From: Bacteroides cellulosilyticus DSM 14838
GTDB lineage: Bacteria; Bacteroidota; Bacteroidia; Bacteroidales; Bacteroidaceae
Assembly (NCBI RefSeq): GCF_000158035.1
Contig: NZ_EQ973490.1
Location: 1,052,517 to 1,116,516, forward strand
Direction: 5' to 3'
Length of the DNA: 64,000 bases
The notes beneath the pieces were generated by a model. That model saw only the letters and a list, made by a program, of their open reading frames with translations. It did no database searches and was not told where the DNA came from. Position 1 is the first letter of the stretch; the number at the start of each line of letters is the position of its first letter. This document shows positions 34,759 to 42,706 of this stretch, piece by piece. The position numbers and the translations under genes were made by a program.

Positions 34759-37164
34759 ATGAGAAAAGTATTAGTTACCACCCTGCTGGTTGCCGCCACC
34801 GTAGGCAGTCAGGCGCAAGTGAAAAACCAATCGCACGGGTATCCCATCGATCCCGTACCTTTCACCTCGGTGAAAGTAACCGACTCCTTCTGGGGACAAC
34901 GTCTCAACGCGAGCCGAGAGGTAACCATCCCCTTGGCATTCAGCAAATGCGAGGAAACCGGAAGATACCAGAACTTCGTCAACGCAGCCCATCCCAGTGA
35001 TACCATTAAAGTAGGCGGACTGGCTTTCGACGATACGGACGTATACAAAACCATCGAAGGTGCCAGCTACCTGTTGCAGACGTATCCCGATAAGAAACTG
35101 GCCAAATACATTGACAGCGTGCTCGTCATTGTAGCCGCCGCACAGGAACCGGACGGATACCTTTATACCAGCCGAACCATGAATCCGAAACATCCCCATG
35201 AATGGGCGGGAAGCAAACGCTGGGAAAAGGTAGAAGACCTAAGCCACGAGTTCTACAACCTAGGGCACATGGTGGAAGGCGCCATCGCCCACTACCAGGC
35301 CACCGGAAAGAAGAACTTCCTCAATATCGCCATCCGATACGCCGACTGCGTATGCCGTGAAATCGGTACAGGCGAAGGGCAGCAAATTCGTGTCCCCGGA
35401 CATCAGATTGCCGAAATGGCACTTGCCAAACTTTATCTGGTTACCGGAGACCAGAAATACCTCGACCAGGCCAAGTTCTTCCTCGACCAGCGTGGATATA
35501 CCAGTCGTACCGATGAATACAGCCAGGCACATAAGCCGGTGGTTCAACAGGATGAAGCTGTGGGACACGCCGTTCGCGCCGCATATATGTATGCAGGTAT
35601 GGCCGACGTAGCCGCCCTGACGGGAGACACCGCCTACATTCATGCCATCGACCGCATCTGGGACAATATCGTTGGCAAGAAATATTACATCACCGGCGGT
35701 ATCGGAGCTACAGCAGCCGGAGAGGCTTTCGGCAAGAACTACGAATTGCCCAACATGTCAGCCTATTGCGAGACTTGTGCTGCTATCGGCAACGTGTATG
35801 TCAACTACCGTCTTTTCCTCCTGCACGGTGAATCCAAATACTACGATGTACTGGAACGCACTTTATACAATGGCCTGATTTCAGGCGTATCCTTAGATGG
35901 CGGCGGTTTCTTCTACCCCAACCCGCTGGAAAGTATGGGACAGCATCAACGCCAGCCCTGGTTCGGTTGTGCCTGCTGCCCGTCCAACATCTGCCGTTTC
36001 ATCCCGTCCCTGCCGGGATATATCTACGCTGTGAAGGATAAGGACGTTTACGTCAACCTCTTCATGTCCAACACTTCCGACCTGAAAGTGGGTGGCAAAG
36101 CTGTTTCTATCGAGCAAACCACCAAATACCCGTGGAACGGTGACATTACCATCGGCATCAACAAGAATAACGCCGGACAGTTCAACCTGAAAGTCCGTAT
36201 TCCCGGATGGGTTCGGGGTCAGGTAGTCCCCAGTGACCTGTATACCTATAGTGACGGCAAGCGTCTGAAATACACAGTGAAAGTAAACGGAGAAGCCGTA
36301 CAGAATGAACTGAAAGATGGTTATTTCTGCATCGACCGCCGTTGGAAAAAGGGTGATAAGGTGGAAGTACACTTCGACATGGAACCGCGCACCGTGAAAG
36401 CCAACAATAAGGTGGAAGCCGACCGTGGACGCATTGCCGTAGAACGCGGACCGATTGTATACTGTGCAGAATTCCCGGATAACAACTTCGACATCTTCAG
36501 CGTATTCATGAACCGTAACCCGAAGTTTGAAGTGGTGGAAAAGCCCGATCTACTGTATGGCATCAACCAATTGAAGACCGGCGCACAGACACTTGGCTAT
36601 GACGATCAGGGTCGCCTGACCACTACCGATGTGAACCTGACACTGATACCTTACTACGCATGGGCCCACCGTGGTTCGGGAGCTATGGAAGTATGGTTGC
36701 CACAAGAGCTGAGCGCATCCCGCCCCGCCATGCCTGCCACACTGGCTTCGGAAAGTAAAATAGACGCATCCCACCGCGCAAGCTCCATTTCAGCCATCAA
36801 CGACCGCCTGGTTCCGAAAGATGAGAACGACCGTTCCCTGCCCTACTACCATTGGTGGCCCAAACAGGGAACTACGGAATGGATCACGTATGAGTTCCCG
36901 GCAGAAGCTACCGTATCAAGTTCCACCGTATATTGGTTCGACGATGCTCCCTGGGGCGGTTGTCGTGTACCGAAAAGCTGGAAGATATATTATAAAGATG
37001 CACAAGGCCAGTGGCAACCCGTCACAGGTGTCGACAAATATGGCGTTGTAAAAGGTGCGGGAAACACCGTAAACTTTGATCCCGTGAAGACCAAATCAGT
37101 AAAACTGGAAATCACCCTGCCGGACAAAAATGCAGCAGGTGTTTATGAATGGGAAGTACAATAA
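34759..37164 (+). CDS. GH127 beta-L-arabinofuranosidase
   Basis: This encodes 801 residues with a signal peptide ending near GSQAQ. E338 and C340 (CETC) plus C406 and C407 (FGCACCPSN) are the residues needed for zinc-cysteine GH127 catalysis. EYSQAHKPVVQQDEAVGHAVRAAYMY and NPLESMGQHQRQPWFG are family signatures. It closely resembles the enzyme at 26187-28622 in domain order, including a discoidin-like C-terminal tail. It starts 22 bp after the GH43 gene and ends 13 bp before the DPP-IV-like gene, so it is within one operon. The likely product is L-arabinose from beta-linked arabinofuranose. Confidence 0.92.
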   Translation: MRKVLVTTLLVAATVGSQAQVKNQSHGYPIDPVPFTSVKVTDSFWGQRLNASREVTIPLAFSKCEETGRYQNFVNAAHPSDTIKVGGLAFDDTDVYKTIEGASYLLQTYPDKKLAKYIDSVLVIVAAAQEPDGYLYTSRTMNPKHPHEWAGSKRWEKVEDLSHEFYNLGHMVEGAIAHYQATGKKNFLNIAIRYADCVCREIGTGEGQQIRVPGHQIAEMALAKLYLVTGDQKYLDQAKFFLDQRGYTSRTDEYSQAHKPVVQQDEAVGHAVRAAYMYAGMADVAALTGDTAYIHAIDRIWDNIVGKKYYITGGIGATAAGEAFGKNYELPNMSAYCETCAAIGNVYVNYRLFLLHGESKYYDVLERTLYNGLISGVSLDGGGFFYPNPLESMGQHQRQPWFGCACCPSNICRFIPSLPGYIYAVKDKDVYVNLFMSNTSDLKVGGKAVSIEQTTKYPWNGDITIGINKNNAGQFNLKVRIPGWVRGQVVPSDLYTYSDGKRLKYTVKVNGEAVQNELKDGYFCIDRRWKKGDKVEVHFDMEPRTVKANNKVEADRGRIAVERGPIVYCAEFPDNNFDIFSVFMNRNPKFEVVEKPDLLYGINQLKTGAQTLGYDDQGRLTTTDVNLTLIPYYAWAHRGSGAMEVWLPQELSASRPAMPATLASESKIDASHRASSISAINDRLVPKDENDRSLPYYHWWPKQGTTEWITYEFPAEATVSSSTVYWFDDAPWGGCRVPKSWKIYYKDAQGQWQPVTGVDKYGVVKGAGNTVNFDPVKTKSVKLEITLPDKNAAGVYEWEVQ

Positions 37165-37177
37165 AGGTTAGTTAGAT

Positions 37178-39430
37178 ATGAATGTTTGTAAGTTAGGTTT
37201 GTCGATAGCCATGCTCCTTAGCGGGGGCATGGCTTTCGCACAAGGCACAGTGGACGATTATAACCGTGCCTACGCATTGAGAGAGAAATTCAGTGCCAAC
37301 AAAGTTTTCTACTCCAACGTCACGCCGCAGTGGATAGAAGGCACACATCAGTTCTGGTATGTACGCAATACGCCCGAAGGCCGTATCTACGTATCGGTGA
37401 ACGCAGACAAGAAAAACAGAAAGGAGTTGTTCGACCACAAGCGTCTGGCAAGCGCACTGAGCAACGCATCCGGCAAAGAAGTAAAGCCCGAAGCAATCCA
37501 ACTGGAACGGCTACGAGTGAACCCGAGCTTAGATACGCTTCGTTTTGTTTTTGGTAATCAGCGCTGGATGTACGCCACCCGCAAAAATCAGTTGGTAAAT
37601 GAAGGTGCCCTGCCCGACCGCAATGCACCACAAAAACACTGGATGGAACGGGATGACGAAAAAGAAGCCGCTCCCGTAACTTCACCCGATGGAAAGTATA
37701 CCGCCTATATCAAAAATCAGAATGTATATGTGAAGGAACTTGCCACGGGAAAAGAGAAGCAGTTGAGCCTTGACGGTACACTCAGCAACTATTACTCAGT
37801 TTATATCCGCTGGTCTCCGGACAGCAAGAAGGTGGTATCCTGCAAAATCCGCCCAGTAGAGAAACGCTATGTGTACTATGTAGAGTCTTCTCCGGCAGAT
37901 CAGCTCCAACCGAAACTGCACAAGCAGGAATATGCCAAACCGGGAGACGAACTTCCTTTCAAGATACCTTGCATTTATGAAGTTGAAACAGGACGAGGCA
38001 TCATCCCCAGCACCGACCTCTTCGACCGGCAGTATGAAATATACGGTCCCGAATGGAACCCGGACAGCCGTTCCGTTACCTTCGAGTACAACCAGCGCGG
38101 ACATCAGGCATATCGTGTACTTGAACTCTCTGCCGAGACAGGCACCGTACGTCCTCTGATAGAAGAAACCAGCGACAAATACGTGAATTATACCCGCCGT
38201 TTCCGCCACGACCTAAGGGATAACAAGCACATCATCTGGATGAGCGAACGGGATAACTGGAACCACCTGTACATGTACGACCGCTCTACCGCACAACCCG
38301 TCCATCAGATAACCCGCGGCAAATGGTATGTGCGCGAAGTGCTCCGCGTAGACGAGGACAACCGGCAGATTTATTTCTCCGCAAATGGTGTACAACCCGG
38401 TGAGGATCCTTATCTCATCCGCTATTACCGCATTGGTTTTGACGGGAAAGACTTGGTTTGCCTTACTCCGGAAGAAGGAATGCACCGTGCCTGGTTCTCG
38501 GGAGATATGAATTATCTGGTAGACGTTCACTCTATGGTAAACAAAGCTCCTGTTACCGTATTGCGCAGTGCCGAAGATGGCAAGGTGGTGATGCCGCTGG
38601 AGACAGCCGATATCAGTCGTCTGGAAGCAGAAGGCTGGAAAGCACCGGAAGTATTTACCGCCAAGGGGCGTGACGGCAAAACGGATATGTGGGGACTGAT
38701 TGTTCGTCCCACTAACTTCGACCCGAACCGGAAGTATCCGGTTATCGAATACATTTACCAAGGTCCCGGCGACCAGTATGTACCAAAGACTTTCATCCCG
38801 TACAACTGGTACATGACTTCCCTTGCCGAACTCGGTTTTATCGTCGTCATGGTAGACGGAATGGGAACTTCTTTCCGTTCACGTGAATTTGAGAATGTAT
38901 GTTATAAGAATCTGAAAGATGCAGGACTTCCCGATCACATCGCCTGGATTAAAGCTGCCGGAGAGAAGTATCCGTATATGGATATGGATCGTGTAGGCAT
39001 CTACGGCTGTTCCGCCGGTGGCCAAGAATCCACCACTGCCGTGCTGCTACATCCCGAATTCTATAAAGCCGCTTATTCCGCCTGTGGCTGCCACGACAAC
39101 CGCATGGATAAAATCTGGTGGAACGAACTCTGGCTGGGATATCCCGTAGGAGATCAATATAAGGAAGGATCGAATGTAGAGAATGCCCATTTGCTGAGCC
39201 GTCCCCTGATGCTGGTGGTAGGCGAACTGGACGATAATGTAGATCCTGCCTCAACCATGCAGGTGGTGAACGCACTGATAAAAGCCAACAAAGATTTTGA
39301 ATTGGTAGTGATTCCCGGTGCACACCACACGATGGGAGAAGATTTCGGGGAACATAAACGCTATGATTTCTTTGTACGCCATTTACAAGGAGGAATTCCA
39401 CCGGAATGGAATGCAATAACATATCGCTAG
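37178..39430 (+). CDS. Dipeptidyl peptidase IV-like S9 peptidase
   Basis: This encodes 750 residues with a signal peptide ending near AFAQG. The N-terminal DPP-IV beta-propeller (about 100-490) includes WSPDSKKV and WNPDSRSVTFEYNQRG. The alpha/beta-hydrolase domain has GIYGCSAGGQES with catalytic Ser612, GELDDNVDP (Asp) and PGAHHTMGE (His). DPP-IV removes X-Pro dipeptides from peptide N-termini, usually in the periplasm. A proline-specific peptidase inside a glycan operon is notable and would fit proline-rich plant glycoproteins. A strong bidirectional terminator follows. Confidence 0.9.
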   Translation: MNVCKLGLSIAMLLSGGMAFAQGTVDDYNRAYALREKFSANKVFYSNVTPQWIEGTHQFWYVRNTPEGRIYVSVNADKKNRKELFDHKRLASALSNASGKEVKPEAIQLERLRVNPSLDTLRFVFGNQRWMYATRKNQLVNEGALPDRNAPQKHWMERDDEKEAAPVTSPDGKYTAYIKNQNVYVKELATGKEKQLSLDGTLSNYYSVYIRWSPDSKKVVSCKIRPVEKRYVYYVESSPADQLQPKLHKQEYAKPGDELPFKIPCIYEVETGRGIIPSTDLFDRQYEIYGPEWNPDSRSVTFEYNQRGHQAYRVLELSAETGTVRPLIEETSDKYVNYTRRFRHDLRDNKHIIWMSERDNWNHLYMYDRSTAQPVHQITRGKWYVREVLRVDEDNRQIYFSANGVQPGEDPYLIRYYRIGFDGKDLVCLTPEEGMHRAWFSGDMNYLVDVHSMVNKAPVTVLRSAEDGKVVMPLETADISRLEAEGWKAPEVFTAKGRDGKTDMWGLIVRPTNFDPNRKYPVIEYIYQGPGDQYVPKTFIPYNWYMTSLAELGFIVVMVDGMGTSFRSREFENVCYKNLKDAGLPDHIAWIKAAGEKYPYMDMDRVGIYGCSAGGQESTTAVLLHPEFYKAAYSACGCHDNRMDKIWWNELWLGYPVGDQYKEGSNVENAHLLSRPLMLVVGELDDNVDPASTMQVVNALIKANKDFELVVIPGAHHTMGEDFGEHKRYDFFVRHLQGGIPPEWNAITYR

Positions 39431-39451
39431 GATTTATATAATGTATACCTC

Positions 39452-39488
39452 AAAAGTAGAGCCGGATTTAGGTCTGACTCTACTTTTT
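39452..39488 (+). terminator. Intrinsic terminator after the GH97-DPP operon
   Basis: AAAAGTAGAG and CTCTACTTTTT form a stem ending in T residues. It closes the transcript of the genes at 29540-39430. Confidence 0.75.
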
Positions 39489-39557
39489 ATTGTATTAACT
39501 ATCAATTAAATAATTTTTCATTCATTACAGGTAATAAGATTTCTGAGTTTTTATTCA

Positions 39558-39565
39558 TATCTTTG
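39558..39565 (+). promoter_or_regulatory. -7 box of the propeller-AraC regulator
   Basis: TATCTTTG matches TAnnTTTG exactly and lies 23 bases before the ATG at 39589. No matching TTTG is present at the normal distance, so the promoter may be weak or activated. An ATG at 39565 would lie at the box itself and is rejected as the start. Confidence 0.5.
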
Positions 39566-39588
39566 TGTATCGATATATAAAAGATACT

Positions 39589-42477
39589 ATGATAAAAGCC
39601 ATCTCAAATATGATTATCAGACAAAAAGTCTACCTGATGCAGCTCTTGTGTCTTTTAATATTCAGCCCCTTGCTGCATGCTCAGGATATCGTGGTCAGAG
39701 AAATACCTTCCTTAGATAAACTTCCGGTGAATGCCATCCATCGTATATTTCAGGACAGCGATGGCTACATGTGGTACGGCACTTTCAACGGTCTCTGCCG
39801 AAACGACGGATACAATATCCGCGTTTTCCGCTCCGATCTGTATCACCCGGGACTCTTATCGGATAATTATATTACTTATATCTCCGAAGACCACGACAAA
39901 AAAATCTGGTTCGGAACCATGAAAGGAGGCTATATACTGGATAAGGCTACCTGCCGGATCACTCCCATGGATTTGCAGGAGTGCTCCGACAAGAATGTAT
40001 TCACTATAAACGTAACCCGGGACGGGAGTATATGGGTAAGCATGCATGGCGTATTATTCCGGTTCAAGGCTGACGGCACTCTGATAAAGCGGTATAAAAC
40101 CGAATACAACCACTCTCCTGAATTTGTGTACATCGTCTACGAAGACAAGAACGGGGATTTAATAATCTCCCTCACCCGAGGCGGAATGTATAAACTCAAT
40201 AAAGATACGGACAACTTTGAAGCCTACTTCCACCACAGGGATTATATGGACATTGAACGGATCATCTGGGACGAAACAAACGGATATTACTGGCTCGGCA
40301 CCTGGGGAAAAGGAATCGTACGCTTCGACCCGAACAGTAAATCTCCGGAAACGCAATATATTCCCCAGCCTCTCCCTGTAGATATCACAGGAAATGCTAC
40401 GGGAGCTATCTACCACATGGTGCAGGATGATGTATTCCACTATATATGGGTCACTTCCTGGAAAGACTTGTTTGCTTTCCGCATCACAAAGGAGGGACAC
40501 TTAGAACAAGTGGACACTTCCTCTTTCCTTACCCCTGGCAACAAAATACTTTATGAAATATATAAGGATAAAGACGGGAAGCTATGGGTATCGGCTTTCG
40601 ATGTAGAAAGCTTTATTATCGATATCCGCGATTACATTGTCCAGAAGTATCCCCTGCCGGATTTAAGAAACCAGTTAAAGGCGAATCCCGCCATAAATTC
40701 ACTGTGCAAAGATGAAGACGGTATCTTCTGGTTCTCACAAGACCGATACGGCCTATGCATTTATGACAGCCGGAAAGAAAAGCTCAAACACTATTCACAA
40801 TGTCAAGGAACCCGGAATTTACCATTTGGAGATGTCACCAACATAGCCAGATCATATAACCACAACTGGATATGGGCTACTTCGTATGGCCCCACCGTCT
40901 TCGGCCTAAGCCAGCAGAATATGGAAATGAAAGAAGATGTACGGATAGAACTTGGCAACGTCACAAATAATCCGGGACTGATTACCTCACTATTCGAAGA
41001 CCCTCAGAATAATCTATGGATAGGTACTACGACAGGATTGTTCGTATACCGGATTATGAGTGCAACTCTTGAAAGCATTCCGGAAGTATCGGGTCCGGTT
41101 GCCGGCATCACCCAAACAGCCGACAGCCGGATATGGACTGTCATCCGAAACAAAGGCATCTACCGGATTGAGCAGGATAAAGGTATCGAATCTTATCCCT
41201 TCGATAAAGACTTTGTATGCATAGATGCCACGAGTGACGGAAACCTCTGGATGGGTACTACCGAAGGGGAAGTCTTACTGTTCGACCCGAGACAAAAGGA
41301 GAAACTGAAAGACTACAGTTTCAGTTGCGGCATGAAGGGGGATATCATCAATAATATCACTGTAGACGTCTACAATCATGTATGGATCACTACCAATCAG
41401 ATGATTAAAGAGTTCAACCCGCGCAATGGCGCTTACCGGAGTTACAGCACCAGGGATAAGAATTTCCTCCTTACCCGTCTGCTATCCAAAGCCGTCTACT
41501 ACGACCGGAAAGGAGAAATCTATTTCGGCGGAATCTCAGGCATTGTGTCCATCTCACCAACCCAGCAACTGGAAAGCATACCCGAACAGGTAACCACCCA
41601 TATCAGTGACATCAAGATCATGGGAAAGAGCATTTGGGACGACCAGTTGAAGCAATACCCTATAAATACACCTATCCGCCTGTCACCCAATGATCAGAAT
41701 CTGGAAATCGAATTCTCTTCATTAGATTTTCATAACTTAGACCAGATACGTTATGCATACCGGATGGTGGGTATAGACAACGACTGGATCTACCTAAATG
41801 ACCGGAAGAATTCCGCCTTCTACAACAGATTGGACAAGGGAAAATATACATTCCAGGTGAAAGCTACCGATAAAAACGGGTTATGGAGTAATGAAGTGAC
41901 GGAGATAACAATCCACCGCCTACCTGCCTGGTACGAAACCTGGTGGGCTTATCTCTTTTATACCCTGCTAGTTATGGGCATCATAGGATATAGCATTTAT
42001 GCCTATCTGAAACGGATGAAACGCAAGAACGACGAGAAATGGGCGGACAGTGCCGAGTTGGTGAAAATGCATCAATACCTGGATACCAAAGACAGCATTT
42101 CCACCTCTGAATTTGCCGAGATAGATAAGTTACTTCTGGATCGGGCGACCAAAGCGGTAGAAGAACATCTGAATGAACCGGAATTCAATGTGGTATCACT
42201 GGCAGAGGCTATGAATATGTCCCGTTCCACACTTTCTCGGAAGATAAAAGTAATCACTGGCAAAACTCCGTTGGATTTTATAAAGGATATAAAGATGCAA
42301 CATGCCTGCCGGATGTTGGAAAATAAAACAGCAACTGTGGCAGATGTTATCACAGCATTGGGCTACAGTGATTATAAGAATTTCACCCAGTCGTTTAAAG
42401 AAGCGTTCGGTGTGTCGCCCGGTGAATATCAGAAACAGATAAAAGAGAAGAAAGAAGAAAGTACTCATCCATCTTAA
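39589..42477 (+). CDS. Propeller/Y_Y_Y/AraC regulator lacking kinase and receiver
   Basis: This encodes 962 residues. A signal peptide ends near LLHAQ. About a dozen two-component-type propeller repeats follow (GYMWYGTFNGLCRND, NLWIGTTTGLFVY), then a Y_Y_Y domain (about 680-765) and a membrane helix (about 783-806). About 40 residues later comes an AraC helix-turn-helix (about 850-950; SLAEAMNMSRSTLSRKIK, DYKNFTQSFKEAFGVSPGEY). Histidine kinase, ATPase and receiver domains of HTCS proteins are absent. It therefore looks like a membrane one-component regulator built from HTCS parts. It lies between the two halves of the plus arm and probably controls the susC gene that follows. Confidence 0.88.
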   Translation: MIKAISNMIIRQKVYLMQLLCLLIFSPLLHAQDIVVREIPSLDKLPVNAIHRIFQDSDGYMWYGTFNGLCRNDGYNIRVFRSDLYHPGLLSDNYITYISEDHDKKIWFGTMKGGYILDKATCRITPMDLQECSDKNVFTINVTRDGSIWVSMHGVLFRFKADGTLIKRYKTEYNHSPEFVYIVYEDKNGDLIISLTRGGMYKLNKDTDNFEAYFHHRDYMDIERIIWDETNGYYWLGTWGKGIVRFDPNSKSPETQYIPQPLPVDITGNATGAIYHMVQDDVFHYIWVTSWKDLFAFRITKEGHLEQVDTSSFLTPGNKILYEIYKDKDGKLWVSAFDVESFIIDIRDYIVQKYPLPDLRNQLKANPAINSLCKDEDGIFWFSQDRYGLCIYDSRKEKLKHYSQCQGTRNLPFGDVTNIARSYNHNWIWATSYGPTVFGLSQQNMEMKEDVRIELGNVTNNPGLITSLFEDPQNNLWIGTTTGLFVYRIMSATLESIPEVSGPVAGITQTADSRIWTVIRNKGIYRIEQDKGIESYPFDKDFVCIDATSDGNLWMGTTEGEVLLFDPRQKEKLKDYSFSCGMKGDIINNITVDVYNHVWITTNQMIKEFNPRNGAYRSYSTRDKNFLLTRLLSKAVYYDRKGEIYFGGISGIVSISPTQQLESIPEQVTTHISDIKIMGKSIWDDQLKQYPINTPIRLSPNDQNLEIEFSSLDFHNLDQIRYAYRMVGIDNDWIYLNDRKNSAFYNRLDKGKYTFQVKATDKNGLWSNEVTEITIHRLPAWYETWWAYLFYTLLVMGIIGYSIYAYLKRMKRKNDEKWADSAELVKMHQYLDTKDSISTSEFAEIDKLLLDRATKAVEEHLNEPEFNVVSLAEAMNMSRSTLSRKIKVITGKTPLDFIKDIKMQHACRMLENKTATVADVITALGYSDYKNFTQSFKEAFGVSPGEYQKQIKEKKEESTHPS

Positions 42478-42706
42478 TTAAGCAGCAAAGCACCCGATTA
42501 TTTCAGGTAATTTTGCTCAGATCATAGGGGGTAATTAGTCAATTTAGAGTTGATTAATTACCCCCTATGATTTGATTTATAAGCATTAACAGCTTTACTC
42601 TTATTTGTTTTCCTTTGCTGCCGAAAGATGGATGAGCTCACCTCTATCGAAAGAAAAAGAAACCTTTAATTTTAAATTCAAATTCATGAAGAACTATCAT
42701 TTTAAA
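42397..42706 (+). repeat. Copy B of the 300-bp duplication
   Basis: It covers the last 27 codons of the propeller-AraC regulator, the 208-bp leader and the first seven codons of susC. Both genes are intact here, so this is the likely source or functional copy. Near-identity to 29014-29309 extends through non-coding leader sequence. Confidence 0.9.
42521..42571. terminator. 22-bp stem-loop in leader, copy B
   Basis: The structure is the same as at 29124-29174 with identical arms and a TTTAGAG loop. It begins 43 bases after the regulator stop and ends about 115 bases before susC. Termination of the regulator transcript or control of susC expression are both possible. Confidence 0.6.

Noticed and set aside
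42521-42571. Inverted repeat as the end of a transposon
   Set aside because: No transposase or target duplication is nearby; the stem is part of a longer duplicated leader.
42605-42685. Upstream start for the plus-arm SusC
   Set aside because: The signal peptide begins at 42686, and the same upstream sequence exists as leader in the non-coding copy at 29 kb.
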